64,000 nt of DNA from Marchantia polymorpha subsp. ruderalis. Taxonomy: Eukaryota > Streptophyta > Marchantiopsida > Marchantiales > Marchantiaceae. The notes below the pieces were generated by a model. It had not been told where the DNA came from and made no database searches. It saw only the letters and a list, made by a program, of their open reading frames with translations. The number at the start of each line of letters is the position of its first letter. Position 1 is the stretch's first letter. The DNA lies in the NCBI GenBank assembly GCA_037833965.1, contig AP031355.1, forward strand, positions 1,265,501 to 1,329,500. The letters are read 5' to 3'. The position numbers and the translations under genes are program-made. Shown one piece after another: positions 24,726 to 36,594 of the stretch.

Positions 24726-26692
24726 AATTTGCAGCGGAAATAACTGATGTCTCCGGGAGGATTTAGTGCGTTTTGCATGCTCAATACTTTCGTATACTGT
24801 GTCCATCAGCTTGATGGGGATCACTCTAGGACATGTTTTATGAAGATTTTTAGCGTCTCACCAGAAAAGGTTTGCTCCCCGTGAGGGATCTCAAGTGAAT
24901 GTTTTTGGGGAAAACGCTACCAGGTAGTTTAAATGTTCCATTTACCTCTCTCAAATATACGGACAGTCTGAAGTCCAGGTTCTATAGTTTCACATTCGTT
25001 TCAATTTGTCACAACAGCTTCTGTCTCACATGGTATTCAAAACTGCTGGCACATATTTTAAACACATTATAACTGGAATGTTATGAAGTTTCTAGATCGT
25101 GTTCTGCAAGCTACAAATAGGCAATATAGAACCCCTTGTTCTCTATATAAATTATAACAAGTTTGCTCAATGTATTCTCTCTACATCATAATAATCTCCA
25201 TACAATCTAGTTTGAAGTTCTGTAACTTAAATTAGTATGAAGCCCACTTTGTGTGCTGCATATCAATAAACGCTAATATGATAACACATGGCAGTCGAGA
25301 AGATACAATGAAGGGTTTTTCTTTACAATAGAAAGTGACAAAACTACGTAGGAATGTAGAAAAACCTTAGAAGGCAGCTATCATGCTTAACAACCAGTAT
25401 TGAAGTGGCGATCATTTACAACAGCAGGAATACTACACACACAACGTACACTAGCGAATGATTGCCATCCAGACACAGAATTGAGGCACCCTATCTATGA
25501 GTTAAATCAGTATCAATTTTCGGAATATGTCTCCAGACAAAACTCTTGAAATGTTTTAATGACAAAGTCATCTCAGTATCATAGGTGAAGTGTTGACACA
25601 GACGGAGGAAAAAACAATTGTGATGTGAAAACTACTATGTTGTGATGTGACTTTAGATTATATGACGAAAGCTTCAACTAAGCAATGCTTGCAGAGTATG
25701 AGAGAGATAAGAAAAACCCTGAAATGTAGAAGATGATAGGACGTGTGTCAAGATACCTTTGGTAGATACTGGACTTGAATTGTATGTATGTCTTGCTTTG
25801 GGAGCATGATTATCGACAAGTTGACCCGAAATCTCTTCCTAGCCCCCTCCCAACCCCTCCACCTACACATTCGAGTTCGTAGACTGGTAATTGCCTTTCA
25901 ATCTCCTGTTTGCTGTTCATAGTAATACTTGGGTAGATTTATTATTTCTTTACTAAATTTCGTTACTAAATTTGAGATGTACTGGAAGATGTGGCATAAT
26001 TGCTTTGAATCGTTATAGATCCAGAAGGTCTAGAGGTTTATGTGCCAATTGTGTCTGCAGTTTGTCCATCTATATGACTGCTTTTTGGAGACGATTGAGG
26101 GTTGATATGACTGCAAGGACTGCCAGAGTCTTGAAATCTTTAACGAAGACAAGCTCTTAAAATTCACATTTTCACTGTTCGCTTTATATGTGTTCAAGTG
26201 AGAGAATGGCAAGATGGAGATTATCATGATGTCGAGAGAATATAAATAATTTCTACAATGTCTACAAATAGTTTCTGGAGTATTAAGAGATTCTATCATT
26301 GCCATGTATAGCTGGTAGATAACGATGTGTACATCAGAACCTTCCATGTTTGGAGTGTTTGAAACAACAACCATCAGCGTTTCAAGACCATGTGAAACGC
26401 AACTTGCTGTGACAAACTGAAAAGACAGGAATATTTTAAAACCTTGACATTCTTTTTACCGTTTATTTCAGAGTTAGATGGAACATATACTACCAGGTAG
26501 CATTTTCCACAACATCATTCATTTGAAACTCTCTCATAGGGAGCGCATCTCTACCGGTAAATCGGCTAAAGTTTTTATGTGAAACATCCTTAAATTCATC
26601 CGCACAAGCTGATGAGCAGAGAATACGAAATTACTGAGCATGCACGATGCACTTTATCCTCCTCATTTGTTCAGGTCTTGCCTCTGAAGATT
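24726..26692. repeat. tail-to-tail GLP spacer, block copy 2
   Basis: This is the counterpart of the GLP1/GLP2 spacer. About 25980-26100 pairs with 2305-2410 and 26400-26690 pairs with 2730-3050. About 24830-25600 is ordinary AT-rich 3' flank. No gene is supported. Confidence 0.6.
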
Positions 26693-27304
26693 TTACATAG
26701 TTGGCATGAATGGAGCTTTCAACTTCATCAACTCGGCGGAGTTAATTTTGAAAGCCTGAAGTAGAACCTCGTCCTTGATACCAGAACCAAAGATATTTTT
26801 GGGCAATGAGATGGTACCGGCATTGGAGCTACCGAAAGCAGAGATGGCGAGAACACTCCGTTTCTTGGACATGTTGATCTGGAAGTGAACACGACCCTGA
26901 GGGAACACGAACAAATCACCCTCATGGAGATGGGCAGAGTACAGCTTGTTGGCAGAGTCGATGAGGCTGACGTCCAAGTGTCCGGACATGACGTAGATGA
27001 GCTCTGATCTACGGGGGTGAGTGTGGGGTGGGTTCAGAGTGTTGGGCTTGTACTCGAGGAGGGTCACACCCACGCCGAGTCAAGTGAGAGCGGGGAATTC
27101 GACCTGTGTAACCTTCTTCGAGCCGAAGGTGTTTGGAGCAGCAGAGAAGTTTCTGAGACCTGTGAATGTGAAGAAATCTCCAGTGATCTCAGAAGCATTC
27201 ATTCCTACTGGGACGGCGAAATCGTTTGTGAGCTCGGGGTCACGAGCCCAGACGGCAACGATGGTCGTCATCATAAGGACAAGTACGAGCTTCATGGTGG
27301 CCAT
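26693..27304 (-). pseudogene. GLP5, germin-like gene with one premature stop
   Basis: The full 612-bp GLP frame is present from MATMKLVLVL to the usual KAPFMPTM end. Codon 75 is TGA (27080-27082) where every other copy has GGA for the glycine after FPALT. Translation would stop before both cupin metal boxes. There is no frameshift. The rest shows loosened constraint: Asn27, Glu39, Ser113 in place of Gly, Arg138 in the box-2 loop (GRVHF), Lys169 and Lys177. Metal ligands downstream are still encoded. It is most similar to GLP2. Promoter and intron signals are still intact, so it may be transcribed. Recent pseudogene or a sequencing error at one base are the two readings. Confidence 0.85.
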
Positions 27305-27332
27305 GATTCCTTAAAGATCTCGATGTGTAGAT

Positions 27333-27575
27333 CTGCAAGCCAACATATCCGTAGTGAGCTTGGCTAGAAAGTATGATATCCCCAAGCAGTTGTTAGGACA
27401 TATTGCAGTTTTTGAGATCATCCATCTGAAGCCAGAATCACATCACACAGATTCCAACATGGACATCTGTAATATTATTAGCTAGTTACAGAGAGGGGCT
27501 CGCGAAAGTGCGCAGATGCTCGTATTGAGTGCCACAAAGAAGCTTCAACGATTCGAGAATTGGGGAGGAACTTAC
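27333..27575 (-). other. predicted 5'-UTR intron of GLP5
   Basis: Minus-strand GTAAGTTCCTCCCC donor at 27575 and GGCTTGCAG acceptor ending at 27333; 243 bp. Confidence 0.65.
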
Positions 27576-27662
27576 TTCTGACGGCACTACGCCTCTCCGA
27601 TATTAGAGCAGGTCACTTGGCTGAGTTCCGGTGGATATATTCTTCTATATTCTGATTGCCTG

Positions 27663-27670
27663 TTTATATA
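27663..27670 (-). promoter_or_regulatory. TATA box of GLP5
   Basis: Minus-strand TTGGGTATATAAACAGG. The TATATAAA core is intact although the gene body has a stop. Confidence 0.6.
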
Positions 27671-28259
27671 CCCAAGAAGGTTTCAGATTACTTTGGCCGT
27701 TTCCTTCCATGGAATCCATGTAGGGAGCATCATGTGTGCTTTCCCGCCTGTAGCTGCAGCGCGTGGCAAAGTGTCAGAAACAAGGTGCAGCAACTGTTTT
27801 GCCACGGGTGATCTCAACTAGATCAGCTATAAGCTCAAGTCTTTCCGATCCATTCCTCCTCTTCACTTGATGATGATGTCTGCACGGACATTGTGAACGG
27901 TGGTTTTATTGGTTTGCCCAGCCCAGTGCATATGCAGTTGTCTCTATACGGCACTATAACCGTAACATTTCTTTTGATGCTGTAAAAGAACACATAAACA
28001 GATTTCTGTATAGTTTGTTATTTGAAGTAAAATTTGGTCTTTATTGATGCATAGTTTCTGTTTATAACGTTCTTGGCTATCATTGTGAAAGAATTGCTGT
28101 AGGTGGATCCCAAAATTCTCTTTTGAAAAATTTCAAACATAAAAATAGCCATGAATTCATCTAGCAGCAAAACGAGAATTCCAGTACTGACAAGTACCAA
28201 GCCAATGGATATTGTACTAATCAGAATTGTGTATGGCAAACTCTTTCATCTAGCGGAGC

Positions 28260-28610
28260 CCATGATCTCTAATCGTTAAAGAGTTTGTGCAAGTGGTCAG
28301 TCCTGAAACACCAAAATAACATGAGAAGATCTCCATGTGGTAAGCTTGTGCTCTGCGTAATCATACACAGGCCTCTTCTCACGGCATGCAAGAGACACTG
28401 AACGTTCACGTTTTGGACACGTTCCCAGAAACTACTTCACTTGAGGGCACTAATGTCTTATGTCCAGGTCCAGCTTGTTGTCTATGAGTTTGGCCACCTG
28501 CGAGCTCCAGAAGGCACCACAATATTGCATACATATGATTAAGGTGATTGAGCTTGCTAGCACAGATTGTAGGGAATTGTCTTACACACTTGACAGATTC
28601 CCTCCAGCTA
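28260..28610 (-). repeat. inverted orphan unit spacer beyond GLP5
   Basis: Read on the minus strand, this matches the spacer found after the At4g22030-like genes: GAGCTCGCAGGTGGCCAAAC, AAGCTGGACCTGGACAT, AGGCCTGTGTATGATTACG and GGAGATCTTCTCATGTTA all recur at 35520-35760 or 54530-54790. No At4g22030-like gene follows; AT-rich DNA with a LINE tail comes next. It is a remnant of an inverted unit. Confidence 0.65.
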
Positions 28611-29409
28611 AAGTTTTCAATAATTTTATGACCTAAAAGGAGGATGGGAATCATAATTGCAGTCCGGAGGAACCTCCAGCGCTAACGTCACTGTTCAAAT
28701 TTGGGAGTAATTTGACTGCATTATTAGGTGTGGATTATCTTGATCCAATCAGGCAAGAATCCAAATATTCAGTTCAATGGATTACACCAAATGCTCGAAA
28801 ACCAGCCTGAAAAGCGTTGGACTTAACGGTAAGGATATTTTTATGGAATGGGAATGATATGTCGATGGGTCTGAAAATATGTCAAAATGCTACGGATGAG
28901 ATTAGCAGAATTCTTGATTCTATATGGATATCTTCAAACCTGAGAGGGTTCCCGTTGCATGTGTCCATGTCATATGATATTCTCAGACTCGGCTATCTAT
29001 CAATCTAATCATTAGGAGTACCATCGTTTGTTCTCTACATTGTTTTCATCATTATATTAAGATTCTTACCGAAGTGAAACGAAGAGTTTGATTCAATTAC
29101 TATCTCAGAGTATTAGGATGTTGGAAATTTTTATTCTCTTTTGATATATATTCTTATAAACTTATATAAAGATCATACTTTGCAATTTGAACAAATTTGA
29201 CTACTTGTAAAGATAATTCTAACATTGAAGTAGTTGAGGGAGGAAAAATATAATTTCAATGTATGCATTATCAACTTAATTGAAGGAAAGAATTATAATA
29301 ATTAAAGTAGCCCAAATCACATCATGAAGATAATTTGATTTGTCTGAAAACTAGAAAAACCATGTTATTGAATTTTTACGTTTAGTGCGTACTAAAGAAT
29401 ATATAGAAC
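28611..29409. other. intergenic, nothing recognised
   Basis: The left half has moderate composition and the right half is AT-rich. No gene or element end was recognised. Confidence 0.45.
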
Positions 29410-30110
29410 ACTATGGTAAATAGATCAAGCCCGTGGGACCCAAAGGGTCAAAAGGCTAAATAACACAATACAAAAAGTCCAATCCAAAGAAGGAGAGAAC
29501 CAAAAGAACCCCCTAGCTAGTGTCCAAAGCACAAGAATGGTAACAAATAACATCCCTAATGTAACAAACTAAATCATAAGGGTCAAGCTGAAGCAAAGAA
29601 TAAAAATTCTCAACAACAAATTTATGAGCCACTCTAATCTCTACATATCGAGTACAAGTAAGAAATACATGCTCTTCATCTTCAACTTTTCTTCCATCCT
29701 ATCAATGTTCAACCAACGCCCTTCTTCAATCCCAAGACTATGAGATCCTATTCTATGTCTAGCAATAATATGAAGTAAAAAAGTAGATATCTCTGCAAGT
29801 AAGTATCCTTACTCACAATAAACAAGCATAGGATTCACATGAAGTTGATAAAACTGCATCTTGGTGACTCGTCTGCTCCACATAATGTTGAGAAATTCCT
29901 ACTTAATACGCTCGCGTAGGGCAATAGGTTGCAAATGCCAATCGAGTTCCGTCACATTCCACCTCAAAGAACAAGTCATCACATCTGCAAACCAACCCTT
30001 GGGACGTGTGGCACACAAAGCTTCAAGAGGAAGTCGAGAAGCATCAAGTGATCTCACTCTTTTGACGTAAGTGATAGTCAAAAAGAGAGCTTCAGCCTCA
30101 AGAGGTAAAC
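29410..30110 (-). mobile_element. LINE 3' end (non-LTR retrotransposon), minus strand
   Basis: Minus-strand frames from 30110 to about 29450 read like the C-terminal tail of a plant LINE ORF2: ARHRIGSHSLGIEEGRW then VEDEEHVFLTCTRYVEIR, compare the family pattern ARLRLSSHxLxIExGRW and EDEEHFLxxCPxY, where the zinc-binding-like tail lies. Upstream in the same orientation lies LDWHLQPIALRERIKQEFL. At least one frame change separates these parts. The reverse transcriptase and endonuclease domains are absent. 5' truncation is usual for LINEs. No poly-A tail or target duplication was pinned down. Confidence 0.65.
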
Positions 30111-31779
30111 AACATGTTTCCGCAAGAAGAATAAGTAATAAGTATATATTTTATTATTATTATTACAAGTATTTATTTGGAATACACGGTTTACTTACAT
30201 ATGTAGCATAACCCTTATGTAAAGAATGTGAAATCAATCCTTCATTAATATATGTATCCATTTCTAAATATTTCTTTATACAATCCAAACACTAAATAAT
30301 TTGCTTCAGAAATATGAATTATTGATATTTTTTTCTTCACTATTTCTTCACATGGTTTATACTCTCATAAATTATAAAAAATATTTTACTAGATTCAATA
30401 ATAAAAATATGATTTTTGAAAAAAATATAGCTATCATTGAATCCGTCATGCAAAAACGTATCGTCATACAACATACATAGCTCACATGCGATATTCACAC
30501 ACACATGAAACAAGATTGTACACATACAAAAAATGTATCTTCAAGTGAAAAGTTCCCATTGGCAAACAACACAGAACTCAGTCAAGTTCACTGCAATACT
30601 AGGGAATTTAGGCATATTCTAACCAAACACCATAGCTAATCCACTGAGAGCTACTCCCAACGCTGAATTCTCAACTCAAAGAACTGAATACTTTTTGAAT
30701 CTTCACGCAACTACACTGTCTAACAAAAGTGGGCACTAATCTGCCCACTATTGCCAGATACAATACTAACTACTCACAACACATATGGACTCGACAAATC
30801 ATATGATCTTGCGTTGGGGCATTAGTTATGTACATCTACTTAAATAATAATATAATTTACAATGATTTTTTGATACGTTTGGATGAGAGTTTTACTTGCA
30901 GTGACCAGTTGACTTTTAATATTTTGGAGAATGAGACAAGTAAAAAAATATCTTAATATGTTGTTACAAGCAGCTCCTATTGATTATAGCTCCATTAACG
31001 TAATACCCATAATGTAAAAGTTAGGCTGGATTTACAGTGAGTGCTTTGAATTTGTAAGAGATAGAACATTTCAATTTTGTGTGTAAGTGCACGTTTATGG
31101 TCGATGAGACACACTGCATCAATAGTGGTTCTTTAGCAGTTGGCCATTTTCACATACTTCTCTTAGACCCTTGGTTACAGATAGCGTTTGAGGATAGTTC
31201 CATCGTGAAGATATATTTGAGAGATATTATGATGATCAACTCATAACATAACGATTACAACCTAGTAGATATGTTTTGTCTCTAGGATCACCACAAGAAT
31301 ATTCCTGCTCATTAAACTAGAGATATATTATCTACACTAATGGAATGATAGATTTTTAACTAGTTATACACCATCTTTTAGTGGATACCAACATGCTTGT
31401 ACTAAAAGTACTTTACTTAAATAGTTTAAAAGAAATCATGCAAAAATGGTTCTTTTAATAGACTGGATTTACTTATTTGAAATATGTAAAATGGAATTAA
31501 AAAGAATTTGTGATATAAAATGAGAAAGATTAAAGTTCAAAAAATTCTTAGCTGGAGTTCTTCTGCTCTTGTATAGTTTGTCAAGGTTGAAATTGAGTTC
31601 TCATGCTTATCTGTATTTGCATTTCATACTCAAATGTAAAATCTGTACTTGTAAATTTGTAAAGAGTTTTCTATTCATTTGGAAATTGCAAATTGCAGAT
31701 TCAAAGTTCCATTCTACAGCATGGTTAAAAGTCCAGAATAAACCTCTTCTTGTAAACCATAATTCGAATGAAGGTTGCT
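30111..31779. other. AT-rich intergenic DNA, no gene seen
   Basis: AT-rich throughout with short chance frames only. Toward the right end it begins to resemble the upstream flanks of the other At4g22030-like genes. Confidence 0.45.
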
Positions 31780-32835
31780 CATTTCTCTTGTTTGACGCTG
31801 TCTCCTATACAGTTTGTACGCGACGTGGGCAACCACGTAAGGTTTCTGTGTATGACACAGTCACGGAATGAAATCGAAAGGCCCGGTCCACTTCGGCGTC
31901 GTCCATCATCCTGCGACCTGCGACAGTTCTCCAATAAAACCCTCGGACCTCTTGACTCAACGTGGCAATGAGACCTCACTCGGTGACCCTGCACTGTGTG
32001 AGTCATCACCGCGTCGTCGATCACGACGAGGTTGGTATATTGGTGAACTCATGTCTTACCTAGTACAGCAGACAGTGAACTTACTCGCGGTTGTGACTTG
32101 TTCCTGAAGAGCATTTTTGCTGTGAAACCGTATATTCCTGCTGGTAAACTGTGTCATAAGCCCACCAAGTACCCATTAGGCAGCAGAAGAAGAGCCAAAT
32201 GTGCAACCACAGAAGGGCAGGCACTTGGCCACCTCGCCCTCCCCAAATAGGACTAACTACAAAGTAAATAAAGTGATCAAAGCTAAAAGAAGTCAAAGAA
32301 TAAAAATTTTATAGCCGAATTTATCGATGGACCTATCAGCATGGTACCCACAACCGTGCGTTGATTGGGGTTTACTGATTAAGACTTGAAAACATGACCT
32401 CAGCCTTGATAAAGGACTATATTACTTGAACATTGTGACAGTCTATACTCTAGTGATACTAAAAAGATTCTTTCATTTCAACCGAGTCAGCGAGGAGACT
32501 TTGTAGTTAACGACGAAAAGGGTGAAGTAACTATTTCCGTGCGAGGTCCTTTCCCGACAATCGAGTTAAGCAAGAATTTTCAGTAGAATGTTCTAGGGCC
32601 GCAGTCGTCAAGATCCAGTCCTGCCTCCCGCAGTGACCTCACACCCGCATCCGTATGCTAAAGATGTAGGCAGGAAAGTCCAGGGAGGGTTTTGACTTTG
32701 ATCAACGCGTCCCTCCTCTGCTTTGAGGTCAAATGATCAGGTCCAGTTCCCAGGGCAAATCAGCCGCAGCCGCGTGCTGAAGCGCGTGTCAGAACTGACC
32801 TTGTCTCCGGAGTTCCATGGCTCCATGGCAAACCT
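31780..32835 (+). repeat. upstream block of At4g22030-like gene A
   Basis: This GC-richer block recurs before gene B (about 50440-51567) and gene C (about 58885-59924), opening with a shared TGTTTGACGCTGT. It contains an inverted repeat TCGTCG-ATCA-CGACGA at 32014-32029 (same at 59122-59137; an expanded form at about 50709-50743) and, near its end, CCAGGGCAAATCAGC and CCATGGCTCCATGG. It is probably distal and proximal promoter. No convincing exon was seen. Confidence 0.6.
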
Positions 32836-32842
32836 TTATAAG
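32836..32842 (+). promoter_or_regulatory. TATA box of At4g22030-like gene A
   Basis: CCTTTATAAGCAGCAG, conserved in all three copies about 170 bp above the shared start codon. It argues that the in-frame ATGs above 32836 are not translated. Confidence 0.65.
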
Positions 32843-33007
32843 CAGCAGGAGTTCCCAACCCACAACATCATTATCCAACTACATACAACCCGACTAGCTC
32901 AGAAGCGTACAGCATCTCATCTCCCGATCAAACCACGAGATTCAATTCTTCAACATCCTTTGCCTCAGCTGTCAATTTCCAGGGGCCACCAGAAACGCAT
33001 CGTAGAA

Positions 33008-34246
33008 ATGGCGGTTTTCGCTGTTTCCTGTGTCTTACCAGTGGACAGTAGTTCGTTTGTTCTTCCCAGATTGGGGCATAAAAAATTGCACTCCCAAGGT
33101 CGACATCACAGTGCGCCCATTCGTCCTTACAACAGAAGCACACTCATCAGAGCCGGTTTAGCTTTGACGAAGGAGAAAGTAGTTGACACTGGCAAGGTAG
33201 AATTTGGGCACGACAGGGTTGCCGATTATTCAAAGGGCTGGACAAATGTTAATGGTCTGTCAGACCAGCGCGTCGTCAGTCAATTCGAAGCCCTCTCAGT
33301 GCTGGTGTCGGACAGGGTCGAAATGCACTCAATTCTGGCGGTGCAACGGGACAATTGGAACCGACTCTTCCACAATACCATCACTATGGCCTCCGTTGCT
33401 GCAGCCACCGCCTCGGCTGTCAATGGCGCTGTACCCGCTTCTGGGTTACAGGTCGTGGCTATAATTCTTGGTATGGGAGCAGCTGCGCTCATGGCCCTCG
33501 TGAGCAAGTTCCAGCCGTCGCAGCTTGCTGAAGAGCAACGACATGCTGCTCGCTTCTTCAAGCGATTGGGAACTGATGTGGAGGCCACCTTACAGGTTGA
33601 TCCGCGACTGCGCGGAGAAGCATCTATCTACTGGGAGCAGTCGATCGCCACCGCGCATGCTCTAGACCGAGCTTTTCCCCTGCCACTCACACCAATTGTG
33701 GTGGAGAAGTTCCCCAAGCAAGTGCTTCCATCGAAGATCAGTGGCGATGTAGATCTAGCTCGACCTGAGGTTGAAGTGTCCCCATGTTCTCACAAAAATG
33801 GATGGACAAGGTCTGCAGTGGAAGACCTCAGGCACACCGCTAACCTTCTGCGCACTTCAGACATTCCAGAATACACAAGTATGGCCGACAGTGCCAAGGG
33901 TCTCAACCTGATTTTGTCGATTACTTCTCCAATGATCGCTACAGCGGGAGTTGTTTTGAACATGGCTGGCTGTCCAGCTGTAGCTGCAGCAGTTACCTTG
34001 GGCTCCCTGTTCGTGCATACGCTGACACACGCTCTTCAGATGGGCGCTGTGATTGAGGTGTACAGAAACTGCGCTGGCTATTATGCTGCAGTCGAGAGGT
34101 CCATCGAGCAAACGCTGCGGTTACGTGTTGAGCAACGTGAAGATGCAAGCATCTTCCAGCAGAAGATCGCAGTGCTACTCGGAAGGAGACCAGCAGTGAC
34201 ACCGATGGTGCCCGTCGACAGTAAAACTGCCGGAGTTTTGTTCTGA
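33008..34246 (+). CDS. At4g22030-like plastid membrane protein, copy A
   Basis: This 412-aa protein matches the plant family named after 'probable F-box protein At4g22030'. Family landmarks are SDRVEMHSIL and QRDNWNRL (residues 101-120), QPSQLAEEQRHAARFFKRL (169-187), ALDRAFPLPL (218-227), and EVYRNCAGYYAAVERSIEQTL (350-370) before QQKIAVLLGR. No F-box is visible. Residues 1-50 are Ser/Arg/His-rich with few acids and end LIRAG, a typical chloroplast transit peptide with an IRA-type cleavage site. Hydrophobic spans at about 122-142, 146-166 and 299-340 suggest membrane segments. Function is unknown. The open frame extends 95 codons further up, but the TATA box lies within that stretch and the copies agree only from MA(V/L)FAVSCVL, so 33008 is the start. 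The coding sequence has no intron. Confidence 0.9.
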   Translation: MAVFAVSCVLPVDSSSFVLPRLGHKKLHSQGRHHSAPIRPYNRSTLIRAGLALTKEKVVDTGKVEFGHDRVADYSKGWTNVNGLSDQRVVSQFEALSVLVSDRVEMHSILAVQRDNWNRLFHNTITMASVAAATASAVNGAVPASGLQVVAIILGMGAAALMALVSKFQPSQLAEEQRHAARFFKRLGTDVEATLQVDPRLRGEASIYWEQSIATAHALDRAFPLPLTPIVVEKFPKQVLPSKISGDVDLARPEVEVSPCSHKNGWTRSAVEDLRHTANLLRTSDIPEYTSMADSAKGLNLILSITSPMIATAGVVLNMAGCPAVAAAVTLGSLFVHTLTHALQMGAVIEVYRNCAGYYAAVERSIEQTLRLRVEQREDASIFQQKIAVLLGRRPAVTPMVPVDSKTAGVLF

Positions 34247-35812
34247 AAACCTGGTCAGCTCAGCTCATCATAACTACAGGCCACTGACTAGTGGCCATTT
34301 ATTAGAAGAAAGCCTTGGTGATGCTCCAAGATCTTGGCTCACCAAACCAATTTTGCAAGGATAGGTAGGACTGCAGAGTAAATTTGAACGTCATGGAGCC
34401 CATGGATTGTGGGATTGACGACAATAGCAGAAAGTAGAGAAGTAGCTGTGCAGGGGGATTCCATTACAAATCCCCATATGGGTCGTAGAAAGAAAATGTA
34501 CAAATGTCATGACAATTCAAAACATGTAAATATCAAAGAATCCGACCCGGATTAAGAAATTCCTCTCAAGTAACGCTGATCGTTCAATTTCCCATGAAAG
34601 TAGAAAATTTCGTGTGATGCAAACTTTTAACATCCTGGAAAACTTTCTGCCATCAAATTTCATGTCAGAACCTTTTATTTGTTCTCATAAAAGGCACTCT
34701 CAATAACATCTCTAACTATGGTCGAAACTTTGAACAATTAACAAATTGAATCATAGTTTCTAAACGTTCTGCTATTGTAGCAATTTATTGCAGCAATTGG
34801 AGCGCTGTTGTAGCAATTCTGTTGTTTGCAATCGAAGCTTTAGGAAGAGAGCCCCGTTTCTAAGTCTAATTAATATTGCATCACATAAAGAGTGACAGTG
34901 GGGGAACCGATCAGCTATTGTGCAAGTGCTGCAATCTACTAGTTTATTATCCATCTGGAATCAACGATTCTCAGTCTCAATGCTAGCATTACGAATTACA
35001 TACAGGTCCCCTAGTCTGAGTCCATTACCACTTCCATTGCTCGAGAAATCCACACGATTGCATGCTACGCCTTTCAAGTCGATTCTCGAGCTTGTGGCTT
35101 ATTTCTTGCGATAGTATGGTTGGATTCCTGCCTGCTTGGTTCAAACAAGAACGAGACACGAATGACTATTTAATATAATCTTAGAGAAAGCTAAACAGTA
35201 AACACAATACCGCAGTCAACTTACTCTTACACATGTGTAAAAACGTGATCGCTGGCCATTGCTCCGATCTGCCATCTCAGCCGTTCAATGTCTGTCGAGT
35301 GGAAAGCTTGAACTCGATGACTACAAAGGTAATATCAGGTACGAATGCTTAAAACACATGGGAATAGTGACTTGGTTATTGTAAAAGCTCAATGGTTAAT
35401 TGTCCGCAGACCACACAAAACCCAGCAATCTACTAAACAACTAACTGGAGACAAACTGGAAGTCGTCCAAGACAATTCAGTGACTTTAGCCTACCTATAT
35501 GAGACTGCTGTTCCACACGGGTTCGCAGGTTGGACCTGCACGGACTTGTTGCTTGGCTCCTCGACACATGAGTGTTATCAAGGGACGTAGTTTCTGAACT
35601 TGTGCGAAAAGAGCTCGGTCAGTGGATCTTGCACGCCGCCACACGACAAGACAGGCCGCTTCCCACGGACCTGTGTATGATTACTGAGAACACAAGCTCA
35701 GCACATGGAGCTCTTCTCAATATCAATTTGGCGCTTCAGGGTGGAACCCTCGCACACACTCTTGAATGAGTCGGACATGGGCACCAGTAGCGGATGAGTG
35801 AGCCATACACAG
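34247..35812 (+). repeat. 3' flank and unit spacer after gene A
   Basis: The first 300 bp are nearly the same as after gene B (52987-53280), with ACTGACTAGTGGCCATTTATT soon after the stop. From about 34560 the match to 53550-54850 and 61930-62770 continues but is visibly weaker. No gene is supported. This is the sequence whose orphans lie at 21370 and 28260. Confidence 0.65.
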
Positions 35813-36594
35813 AGAATAAATGGAATATAAATTTATAGGAATAAATTGCAAGATGATCCAACGGTTAGTTTAATACTGGGAGGATTAGATGTTTAGAATA
35901 GAATCAAATTTGTTATGCGAGGCTTGTTTTCGATGCATCTAGTGTTGGAACATGTGTTATATGATGGAGGGGGTATGGGGGAAAACAATAATCTGGATTG
36001 GAATCTAATCTTATAGGTTGAAACCTTGTTAGATTGAAAAACGGAATTTAGGTCAAAATAATAGATCCAAAAGCATATAGAACACTTATATGATAGAGGG
36101 AAAATATAATTCTCCAGGGTTAATATTGGAAAAAATTATAATTAGAGAATATTAGATTAGATTTGAGAATCTGTAAATAATTCAATTTGGAATTGGTCTA
36201 AAATAAATCTAATAGATGTTTTGGGAGCGGTAGGATCTAATTACCCACAATTGGGAAGATTTGACACTTGGATTTTGAAATTGTGACGATGAGTGATTTC
36301 GAAATAAAAAAGTAAGGAAAAAAAATACAAATAAAAAAAGTTGTGAAATGATCGTGTAATTATGCTTTGAATAGAGGAAACAAAAAAAAAAAAAAAAAAA
36401 AAGAGAAAAAAGAAATGGCATTTTGACTTAATTTCTATTCGGGAAGGATTCTTGCGGAGAGATAATGTGAAACCTTATCGGAAGTAAAGAAAATTCGGAG
36501 AAGTTGTTAGTTTTATTTTTGATTCGGCTACGTGGGGAATTTAAGATTTTTTACCAAAGGATAATTTAAAGACTTAGGGATTATTATTATTTTC

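Noticed and set aside
28018-28239. 73-codon minus-strand membrane-like frame
   Set aside because: It is hydrophobic from AT-rich composition only; no counterpart in other units.
32723-33007. 95-codon N-terminal extension of gene A (and similar ones for B and C)
   Set aside because: The TATA box lies inside it and the extensions disagree between copies, while all agree from the MA(V/L)FAVSCVL methionine.
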